From Engraulis encrasicolus (Eukaryota > Chordata > Actinopteri > Clupeiformes > Engraulidae): a DNA stretch of 64,000 nt. The translations under genes were made by a program, and so were the position numbers. Where the stretch lies: contig NC_085869.1 in NCBI RefSeq assembly GCF_034702125.1, forward strand, positions 13,136,907-13,200,906, read 5' to 3'. How positions within the stretch are numbered: position 1 is the stretch's first letter; each line of letters starts with the position of its first letter. This document shows positions 21,761-34,188 of this stretch, piece after piece. The notes under the pieces were generated by a model. It had not been told where the DNA came from. It saw nothing but the letters and a program-made list of their open reading frames with translations, and did not search any database.

Positions 21761-22753
21761 CAGGTATAGGATAGGAAATGTTTGGGATGACCGACTCTTA
21801 CTTTGTACAGGAAAATGACAAGGTGAAATTAAACGAATGACTATCAGTTAGGTTACTGTACTTCACTCAGAAATATAATTGCCCTTAAGTTTTATTATGA
21901 ATTGCTTCTGGGGCTATGCTGCATGACATACGCTAAAGATATTGCAGCAACACGTTACATTAGAATGGCTTTAAATGTTTAAGTGTCCAAACAGCCAGTG
22001 CACCTTCGACAGGACATTCCTGTAAGTGCATTTAAATCCATTAGGATGTTGAAGTGAAGTTAAATAATGTCACTTCAAATTCTTTCATTTCACATTCTGC
22101 CTTTTCTTTCTTTTATTCATAAACAGACAGTTGTCCTTTAAACACAAAATACCAAGATAATGATACATAGCACTACTAAGGCTAAAATCCCATTGCTATA
22201 TCTTTCCCCTTCTCTTACATGTTTCCTATCTTTGTCTCTGGGAGAGGCAACTCTAGGATCAACTGGGGCCCCAAATGTCAAATTCGATGTATTAAATGCA
22301 TTTTATTTACATTAAGCCAACACATTAATTTTATATTTTGTGATATTAACTTGCTTTTATTTTTAGCGCAATACACTAAATAACTTTATTGCACATTGTC
22401 TGTGAAATACACTATACAATTTTTTTAATCCTTTTTTTAAATATAAAATAGGTTAGCACAAAAAGCATTCACATTGTACATAGGCCTATAAAACAGTAAG
22501 TTGCTGTCCCAATATACAACCATCTATGGTGTATATGATGTATCAGCTTTGTTTAACACTCAAAATCATTGATCTTCCACATTAGGTCTTCCTGCCTACT
22601 TGCTAATTCATATCAAGACAGCTGTGTGTCTTGCCCCTGACATGAGCTCAAGCCTTTCAGGCCAGTGCTGTGATGTCTAAATCATACAACATGGTTGAGT
22701 CGCCGAACACTTACAAATAGCTCTTGTTGCCTGTACTGAAGAGGCGGCAGTAC
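21761..22753. other. No recognisable feature
   Basis: AT-rich unique-looking sequence. Confidence 0.4.
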
Positions 22754-22761
22754 AGTGGCAG

Positions 22762-23276
22762 CAGGGCCGGCACTAGGGCATAGGCACGCCAGGCAGTCGC
22801 ATAGGGCACCAAATGTCTTGGGGGCGCCAGAAATGCAAAAATGTCCAACAGAGTTAGAATGTCAAATGAAAAAAAAACTCCTTACACTTAACACAATAAT
22901 AATGATTATGCATGGGCACAATGCAGATTAGCAATGTTCGATCAGATGTATGGCACTATGTTTACAGGTGACAATGTCTAAATGCAACAAAAAAAAAGTG
23001 AAGGGGGCCCTGCCGTGGCTTAATGGTGGGGCGCTCGTCTGCTACACGGCCGACCCGGGTTTGAGTCCGGCTCTGGTCCTTTGCCGACCCTTCCCCATCT
23101 CTCTCTCCAAACTCGCTTCCTGTCATTACTACACTGTCCTATCGAAATAAAATTAAAATTAAAAATATTTTAAAATTAAAAATATTTTTACATTTAAATT
23201 TTCTTTTTAAAATATTTTTCAAAACGTGAAGGGGGTGCTTCCCTAGGGCACCAAGCAGGCTTTACTCTCTGTGCTG
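22762..23276 (+). mobile_element. hAT-type MITE, CAGGGCCGGCRCTA family, split by a SINE
   Basis: Starts CAGGGCCGGCACTAGGG. The body shares GATCAGATGTATGGCACTAT and CCTAGGGCACCAAGC with the well-bounded copy at 51161-51453. Flanks agtggcag and aaggccag match at 6 of 8. The right TIR is decayed (TTTACTCTCTGTGCTG). Confidence 0.75.
23008..23225 (+). mobile_element. tRNA-derived SINE, nested in a hAT
   Basis: The head CCCTGCCGTGGCTTAATGGT and GGGTTTGAGTCC are Pol III A- and B-box-like. The body has CCTTTGCCGACCCTTCCCC and CGCTTCCTGTCATTAC, and the tail is A/T-rich (AAAATTAAAA repeats). The 10-mer GTGAAGGGGG precedes (22998-23007) and follows (23226-23235), a target duplication from retroposition. 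Copies of the same family: 55068 (best) and 53023. Confidence 0.9.
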
Positions 23277-23308
23277 AAGGCCAGACAAATGGCTCTTCAT
23301 GAAGGAGG

Positions 23309-23575
23309 CAGAGGCGGACTTTCCATTAGGCAAACCTAGGCTATTGCCTAGGGGCCCCGATCAAATCTGACCTCCATAGGGGCCCCCAACCGTCACACCA
23401 GTCGAGGTAAACACACAAAAAAGCAGGCTTGATCAATTTGTCACTTATGTAAAGTAATCGAAGATATAAATGAGACAACACACTAAAATGGTGCCAAAAC
23501 CTTTATGTCTACATGATGTCTTTTGAGGGTGTTTATATTTCACCTAGGGCCCCAAAATGGCTAGATCCGCCCCTG
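23309..23575 (+). mobile_element. hAT-type MITE, CAGRGGCGGAYCT family
   Basis: Ends CAGAGGCGGAC and (read inward) CAGGGGCGGATCTAG. Flanks gaaggagg and gctggagg match at 6 of 8. Body words GCCTAGGGGCCCC and CCTAGGGCCCCAAAAT are shared with 39130-39447. Confidence 0.85.
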
Positions 23576-23576
23576 G

Positions 23577-23967
23577 CTGGAGGTAAGACGACCTCATATA
23601 TACATAAACAGTCCTTGAGAAGCAGCACTCTGGCACAAATGTGGCTGCGATAACAGATGATGGTGAATATACTGAAGCAAAGCCTCCACACACTAATAAG
23701 ATGCTAATTTAACATCAAGGTAAAACATCTCGCTCAAACTGTATAGGGTACAGTAGTGCTTTATCAAGTGGACAGCATGTGGATTAGACTAGCGTTGATA
23801 AATGCATATTGTTTTACAAGCAGTTTTTATAGTCAAATGTTATTGAACGTGTGTAGGCCTACCTACTGTAACATACAGTAGACTACCAGTGAGCCAATCA
23901 CTGTGCTGCAGTGTTAAACAAGTAAGTAAGTATACACTCTGCAAAACTATGGAAATTATATCTGACA
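23577..23967. other. No recognisable feature
   Basis: Unique-looking sequence. Confidence 0.4.
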
Positions 23968-25277
<1,310 letters not shown>

Positions 25278-25779
25278 AAAATTAGCAATAAGGCCTCTAG
25301 CTACGCTAAGTCACCAGCACATCTGATCTGTATCAGAGACTCGGAAAGACAGAGGGGCCAATGACAGTTGCAGGTTCTAGTTTCACAAGGGGGAAGGGGT
25401 AAATTCCCCTATATGCAGACCTATAGTAGCCTAAATGTGAGATTGGATGTGTAATTTAGTCTGACCCAGATGAATAGTACATCCGAAGATTGTTGATGAG
25501 AACAGCCCGTTGTCTTTCAAACCGTGCCTGTGCCTAAAGGCCAGCGCTCTGACCAATTAGCGCTATCTTTCTCGTTGATGTGCTTTCCCAATGTTGCGAG
25601 CTTCGTCGTCGCTCCCTCAAAACCCTGCCCGCTTTGATTCAAACAAATCTCTGCGTTGTGATTGGTTTGCCAGATTCTTGGCAAGCCTGGCAGACCACTA
25701 AAACAATGCGAGGCCAGACCACTCGCAGCCAAAAAAATAGGCGTCCAGCCCAGCGGGTGGCGCTGGTTTACTAGGCTAG
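25278..25779. other. Unassigned, probably old repeat at about 25520-25780
   Basis: Contains GGCAGACCACTAAAAC, CCAGACCACTCGCAGCC and GGTGGCGCTGGTTTACTAGG. This reads like decayed transposon sequence, but I see no terminal repeat pair. Confidence 0.3.
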
Positions 25780-25787
25780 ACCTATAG

Positions 25788-26112
25788 CAGGGGTGCTCAA
25801 CTAGAAACTGAAAAGGTCCACTCCCCAAATTTCGTATGTTTCCAGGGTCCAAAAAAGTCGCTACGGACCGATGCAGAAAATAGCCTCACTCGCTGGCCGC
25901 ACTGGCCTCTTGCTCACTCACTGAGTTGTCATAGTGATGATACTTTTATTTGTCATAAGACTGGCTTCGCAGAAATACACCTATAGATCGCATGGCAGTG
26001 AAATCTCATGTATAATTTATACATATTAAATACAGATGGATTTTGTCTTGGTCCGGATGATATTGCGTTTGGGTCCGCATCCGGACCTGGGTCCGCCAGT
26101 TGAGCACCCCTG
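25788..26112. mobile_element. hAT-type MITE, TIR CAGGGGTGCTCAACT
   Basis: Perfect 8-bp TSD acctatag (25780-25787 and 26113-26120). Ends CAGGGGTGCTCAACTAG and (read inward) CAGGGGTGCTCAACTGGCGG. The interior repeats GGTCC/GGACC words. Confidence 0.96.
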
Positions 26113-26120
26113 ACCTATAG

Positions 26121-27350
26121 GATATGTTCCATCGAAATGGATGAGATGAGACGCATGGATATTATATAAGACATCGGCCATGCTAAATTTCTGGGGTTGT
26201 TGAGGGTCTGGGCTTACTTGAATCTATGATCAAGCCAAGCCTAATGCATGTGTAACTTCTGTTTTCTGAATTCTGAGGAAAAACAAACTACCGTATTCAT
26301 TTCAGATCAAGTGGACGAAATAATAATTTTCACTATTTTCACTACAATGGCCCTTGACATGTTTCTTGACTTCACTTTGGTTATTGTTATGTATAAGGCT
26401 ACATGACGCAAACAACATGTTATTGAATGTTCAGGCAGCTAGTGTAAGTATGTGCATACATATTTTTCACTTGCGTATCGTTACATGTGTGGAAGAATAC
26501 GCCCCAAAGTGGATTTGTACATTCTTCGGTAGCTGTATGTATATCAGCATGTAAATATTTCTGAAAATGTTTGTGTTGAGTTCTTTGTCTTATAGCCTAA
26601 ATCTGAGGCAGTAGGTGAATGAACAGTAATGAAATGAAAATTGACAGTAATAATAAAAAAAAACAATTGAAATGAAAATTGACAATAATGAAAACAACAC
26701 ATGATATTGTTTGAAAAGTCATCAGGCAGATTGATATTGAGATTGATCATTGACTGATATCACCTGCAGTGCAGCAGTTCAGCATTGCTCAACCTGTGTG
26801 CTGCCCAGTCCATTTCTTTTCATCATAAGGGAAAAGCCCAATGGCCGCTTGTTCTCCACCTGTGTGTGTGCAGGGAGGCTAACTTGAGTGATTGAACTGC
26901 CACTGAAGTGAGTTTGTGCCTCTTGATGGATATTCTGTTAAATCGATCAACCTCTCCAGACACATGGCCAGAGGGCTTTGATGTATATAGTTTTCCTGTA
27001 TAGATAGGCCTGCTGTATATCAATTCTTTTCCTATTTTATTTTGTTGTAGTGCAAGGATATGCTCAAAGATGAGAAAACATTTGGCTCTGCATTAGGGTG
27101 AGGTGTTATGTTTCCCAGGAGGATGCTTGTAGAAGTAAAGAAGACCCTGAACCCCTTAAGACACGGCATTATGAATTACATAGCTGTTACCAGAATGGCA
27201 ATGACCAAGTCGTAATGTATTTCTAAAGGCCCCGTGCACTGTCATAGTAGTGTAGTACTATAGTAGTTAACTTTCGATGTCTATTACAGCGTGCTACAGG
27301 AGGTACGGCGTGCATTAAGGGGCTACTGGCAGCTTCACTAAGACAAAACA
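26121..27350. other. No recognisable feature
   Basis: AT-rich unique-looking sequence. A direct repeat of AATGAAATGAAAATTGACA lies at 26626-26695. Confidence 0.4.
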
Positions 27351-27763
27351 TTAACCCTATCCAGACTATTTCCATTAGCATCAGACAGCTTTGTGAAGTC
27401 TGAAGCATAATCACTGATCTAAGTCTCATTATTGTTCCTTTTTCATATTTTTTGTTATTTCCATTAGCATCAGACATCTTTGTGAAGTCTGAAGCATATA
27501 ATCATTAAAATTTAAGTGCATTACCTAAATTTGATGGAAAATACATTATGGCGAGATTTTGGGCATTATAATCAGATGATGTCATAATGACGTCATAATA
27601 ACAGATAATGACACAGAAATGATGTCATTCATAGATGTCCATATGTATATCATCTCCCCAAAGTTTGGTGGTCATACCGTATTCCGTTCATGAGTTATGA
27701 GGTCAAAAGAGCCCCCCCCCCAGGCCCAGGAATGCCAAAAAAGTCCAATCTGAATAGGGTTAA
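27351..27763. mobile_element. TTAA-flanked (piggyBac-type) MITE, 405 bp
   Basis: TTAA at 27351-27354 and 27760-27763 bracket CCCTATCCAGACT and (read inward) CCCTATTCAGATTGG. It contains a direct duplication of CCATTAGCATCAGACA followed by CTTTGTGAAGTCTGAAGCAT (27371-27408 and 27462-27499) and a C9 run at 27713. No coding capacity. Confidence 0.85.
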
Positions 27764-27810
27764 ACGTGCATCGCTAACACTCTTCTTTAAGAAAATATAG
27801 GCCAAATTAC

Positions 27811-27870
27811 ACTGTGTGTGTGCGCGTGCGTGCGTGTGTGTGTGCGTGTGTGCGTGCGTGCGTGAGTGCG
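27811..27870 (+). repeat. (TG)n/(CG) mixed microsatellite
   Basis: Alternating purine-pyrimidine run of GTGTGTGCGCGTGCGTGCG type, about 60 bp. Confidence 0.9.
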
Positions 27871-28106
27871 TGCGCGTCTCGTATCCCAACGAGAAATTTA
27901 AATCTGCTAAATGAAGCTACTTAACAGTCGAATTGCCCATTTTGTATGACACAATAAAAAGAATTAGACTAACAGCACAACAACAGGGCTCCTGTGACTT
28001 CGGTGTAAGAAAGGTACATCCCAGTGGCCTCGTTCATCAGCGGTGTGAGACACAGATTAAGTCTCACGCACTGCCAGTGATCCACTTCTACTCTGCCGGT
28101 TTCCAG

Positions 28107-28402
28107 CAGGGCTGGACTGGCCATCTTGCATAGCGGGCATTTCCCGGTGGGTCACGCACTTTTGGCTGAAAGGCTCCCCTCTCATAATTTGCGGCGCAGA
28201 ACTGAACCACCAGTGGGCCCCGCACCTTCGTGACCCCCATTTACAGAAATATATATATATATCAAAAAAAACATTTCTGAAAATAGGGGCCCACGAGGGT
28301 GCGGGGCCCACTGGTGGGTCAATTCTGCGCCGCTAATTATGAGGGGTGGGGCCCTTTCAGCCAAAAGTGCCCGGGCCCTATTTCTCCCCCAGTCCAGCCC
28401 TG
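28107..28402. mobile_element. hAT-type MITE, CAGGGCTGGACTGG family, fold-back variant
   Basis: Octamers gtttccag and gtttccac flank it (7 of 8). Unlike its relatives, the inner region is a long hairpin: about 28152-28248 pairs with 28272-28370. The right-half body (GCGCCGCTAATTATGAGGGG, GCCAAAAGTGCCCGGG) is thus present in both orientations around a short (AT)n loop. Confidence 0.93.
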
Positions 28403-28748
28403 GTTTCCACAGGAGCTCATCAGGACCCTCAGACCTGGCTGGAGATCACATGATCAATGGCCATGGCAACACAGGAAGACACAATGTAATCCGCAAGGGA
28501 AATGAAGGAGATAACATTTATCTTCTTTGTTTGTGACTGATGACGACATTTAGTGCACTTTTCAGTGTCATCATAGTCGTTTGGCAGAATGTACTTCATT
28601 CTCATGGGTTCAAAGAGTACTATTTGTGACTGAAAAAAAAAATCTTTTACATTTTTGAATAATTTGTGATGGGGCATTATTCAGTGTTCTTCCCACTTAC
28701 TACCTCTATAATAGACATCATTAGTTCTAACCAAATGCTCTTATCTGG

Positions 28749-28866
28749 GATGAATGAATGAATGAATGAATGAATGAATGAATGAATGAATGAATGAATG
28801 TCTTTATTGTCATTGTACAGGTACAATGAAATTAGTAAAACTGCAGATGCTGTCTTGGAGTGGAAC
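28749..28866 (-). mobile_element. L2-like LINE 3' tail, minus strand, with (TGAA)n
   Basis: (TGAA)n at 28749-28801 is followed by TGTCTTTATTGTCATTGTAC. Read on the minus strand that is TGACAATAAAGACA and then the tail repeats: a LINE tail inserted in minus orientation. Confidence 0.8.
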
Positions 28867-28883
28867 ATTAGCAAACCTTCCTC

Positions 28884-29251
28884 TTAAAGGAAATGGTCAA
28901 AAAAGGTACTGTGACTATACTGCTCCTTGAAACTGGGCTGCCTATAGCCAAATTTGATCTTTTCATGAAAGTTTACGAAGTAATAAACTAATATTTTCTA
29001 GTATGGCCCAAGTACAGTCATTTTTTCAGCTAAAATGTGTATTTGTGTATATGTGTATGTCTTGAAATTCAAAATGGAGGACCATGAAGAAGATCCCCCT
29101 TTTCATGTATGAAAAGTGCAATTTTCCAGTCATAATGAATACTTAGAATTTGATGGTGTTGGTAAGTATTAATGGAAAAGGTAACATTAGTGAATGGGTA
29201 GCATGCATTCTGGAAATAAACAACTAAACATCTTACACAGTGTACCTTTAA
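28884..29251. mobile_element. TTAA-flanked MITE, second copy of the 19293 family
   Basis: TTAA at 28884-28887 and 29248-29251. It aligns along nearly its whole length with 19293-19652 (GGTCAAAAAAGGTACTG, CCAAATTTGATCTTTTCATG, AGTCATAATGAATACTTAG). About 13 bp of the left TIR are missing, and TGTGTATATGTGTATG is added near 29050. Confidence 0.9.
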
Positions 29252-29269
29252 AGACTCATACAGATATAA

Positions 29270-29600
29270 TATTGAAAGCAAAAGTGAAAGCCCACCTCGG
29301 AAACTCCAGTTCCCATTGTCATTGTGACATATTGTCTTATTGTGACACAATACTCCACAGCACACTACACACAACAAAATTACATTTAGGTCTCCCCCTT
29401 GCAAGGGGGCAGCCCCCAATGGCACCCCAAGGGAGCAGTGTGGCGGGGCGGTACCATGCTCAGGGTACCTCAGTCATGGAGGAGGATGGGGGAGAGCACG
29501 AGTTAATTATCCCACAACCAACCTGGTGTGTTGGGAGTCGAATTGGCAACCTATGGGCTACAAGTCTGACCCTCTAACCTCTTACCCTGCCCTAGTACCC
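29270..29600 (-). mobile_element. tRNA-derived SINE, minus strand (second family)
   Basis: Read on the minus strand, GGGCAGGGTAAGAGGTTAGA, then GGTTGCCAATTCGACTCCC, are A- and B-box-like. They are followed by a GGTTGGTTGTGGGATAATTA body and a tail with TGTGCTGTGGAGTATTGTGT. The LINE-like tail also occurs alone at 40340-40450. No TSD was resolved. Confidence 0.75.
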
Positions 29601-29854
29601 ATACTGACTATAAGCAGCGTGGCTTTCAGAGGCCCGGTTTTTAGCTCATTTGGTATAATAACTGATCTTCCGCCCACACTGGAGGTGTGCGTGATGTAAC
29701 TGGCTCTGGACTGTGCAGGATGACCTTGGTTACATAAGGTGATAATTAGTCCATAATGAAATAGTCTCATTTATTTCTACTTTTTCCTCAATTATATGAA
29801 AAACGTTCAGTGGCAAAAAAGTTTTAGACTGTTCAGAAAAGACAAGTGAGCTGA

Positions 29855-29990
29855 TTACATCTCGACACAGTGCAACTCGGCTACCACTTTTTGTTTCACA
29901 ATTGAGCTGTGTCGTGCCCAATCAAAAAGTGGTGGCCGAGCCGCGCTATGTCGAACAGTAGGCCTACCAGAAAACCTGCAGTGGAAAAGA
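29855..29990. mobile_element. Second copy of the GCCTCTTTTCCACTGG MITE
   Basis: Shares TTGAGCTGTGTCGTG, AAAAAGTGGTGGCCGAG, GCCTACCAGAAAACC and the right end TGCAGTGGAAAAGAG with 20036-20196. The left TIR is decayed. Confidence 0.75.
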
Positions 29991-30186
29991 GACTTTTATG
30001 AATGGCATTAGCATGTGGCCCATTTAACATACAGTAGCTATTGGAAAGTAATTAACCTATTCACATCTGACACATAGAGTCAGAAACAACACACAGCTGT
30101 GTGAATAAACAACTAACTACTCTTCCTGTTGCTGTTCATCAAGGTCCCAAAGGGTCATTTCGTACGGTAGATACTGCTCTCAGTAC

Positions 30187-31158
30187 TAGGGGTGTAAATC
30201 ACAGCCTTCATGACAATACCATACGGTATTGATTTCTTAAATCAGGGGCCTCATTTATCATCAGTTCGTAGAATGTCTTCTAAATTGTGTCTTAGGAGTG
30301 AAATTTAGAATGTTCGCAAGTACAGAAAAATCGGGATTTATCAAACGTGCGTTGGCTGCTCCTACGCACAAGTCTGCATGATAAATCCCACACCTTCCAA
30401 ATCACTGTGCACGCGCGCATTCGGGGTAATTAGCATCCCGAAACGCCTCCAAGTAACCATATATGGTATTGAAATATATTCAAATGCCATGTTAATTCGA
30501 AGGCGCCACCCTGTTCGGACACACATGAACACACGCGGACACACGCGCCAGACGTAGCGCTGGCAGGAAGTGCGGAGATAGAACCATTTCTGTGGCAGAA
30601 GTGGAGGTGCTCTCGACAGGAGGAGGACCGTGTTTCAAAATAAGTAAAAGAAGGAGACACACATGAACGAAAACACTGTAAAATAGCACACTGTCATACT
30701 CCATTGTCATTCAAAGCAAACTGTAGGTTGCACGGTCAATATTATTTGCAATTTCCTGTTTCTTCCACTCGCACGCATGGTCTGAGGTGGACGTAGATTT
30801 AGGCACATTTCTACGTTGAAGTACATGTTCATAAATCCCACACTTTGCTCAGGAATGATCGCACACACGCTCTACGCACAGATTTGTGCCTAAGAACGCT
30901 TGATAAATGAGGCCCCAGGGATTCGATTTTTTTTCGATACTTAAGAATTCCCCACGATACGATGCGATTCGGTTCGATTCGATTTTTTCCAATTACTTTT
31001 CCACTACTATTGTGTTATGGAGCTAGTGCATTGCACAGGGGCCAGCGATTCGATTCTTTTCGATTCTTAAGAATGCCCCACGATACGATGCGACTCGATT
31101 AAATCGCCGGCTGATACTTCCGATACATCGATACATTTCGATTTTATTTACATCCCTA
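30187..31158. mobile_element. hAT-type MITE, TIR TAGGGRTGTAAAT, split by a Harbinger-like element
   Basis: Perfect 8-bp TSD ctcagtac (30179-30186 and 31159-31166). Ends TAGGGGTGTAAATCAC and (read inward) TAGGGATGTAAAT. The interior has the repeated CGATACGATGCGAYTCG and TCGATTYTTTTCGAT words of this fish repeat. Removing the nested 670 bp leaves about 300 bp. Confidence 0.96.
30246..30915. mobile_element. Harbinger-like element, 670 bp, nested
   Basis: Ends GGGCCTCATTTATCATCAG and (read inward) GGGCCTCATTTATCAAGCG, flanked by CAG on both sides (30243-30245 and 30916-30918). The insertion breaks the host hAT within its ATCAGGGATTCGAT segment. Subterminal TACGCACA/TGTGCGTA-like words recur. 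A CGAACATTC/GAATGTTCG pair is not evident. No transposase frame: the minus-strand frames near 30430-30710 are unrecognised. Confidence 0.88.
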
Positions 31159-31166
31159 CTCAGTAC

Positions 31167-32525
31167 AGGTCTCCAGAGCCTGCTTTGAGGAGAACAAAGC
31201 TTTATGGCTTGTCAGAAGAGCACGACTTCTCTCGCTCCAACCATTCCCCACCAGTCAATCAATTTATTAGATGAGAGAAACTTCATGGCAGGCACGGTGG
31301 GCCAATGCTGATAGGGTGAGACTCGGGTCACTCTCACCAGCCATAAATGATACAAGAGAAAGGGCGGAGAGATGACGGGCGGAATGAAGATTAGCACCTC
31401 TGATAGAATACTCTGTTTGCATTTTCCCCCCGTGAGCTGTCCTCACAGGTTGGTTCATTCACCTTTTCTACCATAAGTGGCTGCTGTCCCTCTACATGTA
31501 CGTGTACGTGTACACACGCTAGCCAATGATGATGTAGGCAGGGAGACATGAGCTGGGCTGGAGTTTTGCATGGTGGCTTGGGTTGCACATGGCAAAGAAA
31601 AATTTACAAAAAAAATCTGTTAAGTCAGTGCTTACGCCCACCAACCATGATGATTGTAACTTTGGCTAGAACATTGGCTAGAGCCTATGGTGAGAGCAAC
31701 TGTAGCATTGGTTAACCTTAGTAGTATTAACATTCACTGTACAATAAATGTTTGTTTCACAGTTTTAGGCTGCTGCGTTTTCTCTCCAGCAGCGTGACAG
31801 GCCTACCCGGTATGTCAAGCGTTGTCGCTCCTTCGGTGGATGCAGTTCACACGCTTTTCTGTTGCGTTTGTTGTAGAGTTGCCCTCTGTGTGAACCTGCT
31901 GTGTGCTCTTGCATTTGCACGAGGTCTGAAGGGCCGACAGTTCGTCAGCTTGACTCAGTGGGTTTATACGCGGACACAGCACAGCGCTGCGCTGCCTCTC
32001 CCATGCCTGATGAGGCACTGCGCGCTGCCTCCTGGGACTCTCGTCTCCTTTGACTGACAGCTGGGAATTAGTAATGTGTAAACAACCGCCACAGCCATTT
32101 GCATAGCATACAATCAAGGTCCCATTCCTACTCAAAGACAAATTTATCCATCCCCCCACGAAGTTCTTTCCTGTTGCCTTGCGTTCCTTTTGCCCATCAC
32201 ACATTCTCTCTTCCATCGCGTCCTAAAGAATAATGCATTGTTCAGGGGCGCTGTAGCACACTGTGCTAACGTGCTGATACAGGGCCGTAACGAGACATTT
32301 TCAAATACAGAGGTCAAATACTGTGTGCTGTACTACATTCTGTACATTTATAATGCTTCAAACTCTTCAGTCAAACTCTTGAGTTCCGTTTCATTAATCA
32401 CTGTCTTGAGGATGATGTAGGTGGCATATATAGACTGAATTAATCATTATCTGATTTTCATCATTGATAAATTTGGACATTTCTGGAAAAAAACAATACT
32501 GAGGACATGACCTCTGTATCCTCAA
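31167..32525. other. No recognisable feature
   Basis: Unique-looking sequence. The frames at 31752-32057 and 31815-32216 overlap on opposite strands and match no known family. A GTACGTGTACGTGTAC palindromic run lies at 31499-31514. Confidence 0.4.
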
Positions 32526-32529
32526 TGGT

Positions 32530-32695
32530 AGTTATGGTCATGCGCTCATATCGTATACAGGCTTTTGGTTGGGCACCAGGGTGTGAATCCAGCCAGTGTC
32601 CAGTCCCAATCTTATCCCATCTCTCTTTCATCCAACTCATCTCCTGTCTCCAGCTTCCTATTTCCATATCCACCTTAAAAAGACAAAAAAATCCT
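32530..32695 (+). mobile_element. Decayed tRNA-derived SINE
   Basis: A head with GCACCAGGGTGTGAATCCAG (B-box-like) is followed by CCCATCTCTCTTTCATCC, CTCATCTCCTGTCTCC and an A-rich tail. The order matches the SINE family at 55068, at considerable divergence. Confidence 0.45.
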
Positions 32696-33146
32696 CAATT
32701 TTCTTAGTGCTATTCTGACAGGCTTTTATCTTTTGTTTGGTGGCTTGTTAATAGAAAATAAGTCCATAAAGAGTGATCTTAGTTGCTCATAAAAGCAATC
32801 ATCAGAGAGTGGTAAACTGAAGCATAGTGTTGATTGTTCAAACATTTTAGCAATAATTGCATCCCTATTACAGTATTCGTGTACATGTAGGTGGGTAGAT
32901 GACGTGACGTGTAAATTTTGCTGTCGCAGGCTCTTAAAATTAAGTAAATTCATGCTTTCAAAACTGTCAATGCTTTAAATGATTAAACTAATGTCGTTGT
33001 TGTGAAATAGTAATGTGTAATAAATACAGAGCTTAAATAAGTATACTTAATTTTGAGTCAAATGTCACATTTGTCCTATGGTGTGACTGAGGCAAGCCTG
33101 GTTCTCCATATTAAAACATTTTTAAATAAATAATCAAAGCTCAGTC

Positions 33147-33675
33147 ATTTCTGCCCTACAATCTTAGAACGCAGTAACTCTGAAAACGGCAAACTGAGAA
33201 AAAAGGCTTCAAAGTTTTCCATATGGCGCGACAACTGTGTTGTCGGTAAATTGGTGGTGACACTTCCTGGTAATGCTTGTTTAGGATAGAAATTTAATGC
33301 ACACAAAAAAACCCCAAAAAAACAACATTTATGTGTCTTTTTGCCACAAAAAAACAGAGTTACTGCGTTCTTGGCTGGTATTACTGCCACAAAATGGAGT
33401 TACTGCAGGAGTTACTGCGTTCTTAGCTTGTATTACTGTCTACTCCCAAACCAGTCCCATTGGAACGTGCAGCAGTAACTCGCCGATTTACTGCGTTTTT
33501 GTTTAACCTTTTTTGGGTCATTTTTGCACTTTCAAAATGAGTTTTCTCCAAAACGGGACGGTGTTGGACCACCATTTTTGGACACAAGACAAATGAGGTA
33601 GTTTAGAACCGATTTCCGATATAAAAAAAAAATCGACCATTTTGAGTTACTGCGTTCTAGTATTGCACGGCAGAT
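33147..33675. mobile_element. MITE with TIR ending in GCAGTAACTC and internal motif copies
   Basis: The left TIR (33147-33181) contains TTCTGCCCTACAATCTTAGA and ACGCAGTAACTC. The right TIR (33643-33675) is its reverse complement with a few changes. Inside, GAGTTACTGCGTTCT or close variants recur near 33356, 33397, 33408, 33470 (reverse) and 33486. The related TIR at 13979 suggests one superfamily. The TSD is uncertain. Confidence 0.78.
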
Positions 33676-34188
33676 TTGTCTAAACAACCGTGGCATGTTT
33701 TTCAAGGTGTCTATTTTAGCAAGTGGCAATACTTAATTTTTTCCCTGTTTTTCTGAGACCGTATGGACTTATGAAACTTTGTCGCAGAAAACAATGTCCT
33801 GTGGTGTGACATCATATTTTTGGTTAATTCTGTGGATAATTATCTATTGTTGAAGCTCCAGCGGTACATAAATTGTAACTTTAGACCCTTAAGAAGCCAA
33901 TGGCACGGGTGGATTTTAGATTTTTCTCTCAGAGTTCTTCAGTCAACTAATTATGTTTTGCTACCACAAGATGTATTAGTTTTGTAGTCCTTTGGTGTGA
34001 CAGCCATAAAATACATTTTGACAATAGTGTATATTTTTCATATTTTTTTCTTATGTAGATGTATGAAAATGCATCTTACTAAAGGTGAAATTGTATTTCA
34101 GTTGGCAACGACATGGCTTTAAATTAACTCAAAAGCTCAAAAGTCCTATGGTGTGATGGTAAAAGTCCTATGGTGTGACACTTTGGAG

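Noticed and set aside
22998..23235. A functional tRNA gene from the A- and B-box-like words
   Set aside because: The sequence does not fold as a tRNA beyond the boxes and is followed by a SINE body and a target duplication. The same holds at 53023 and 55068.
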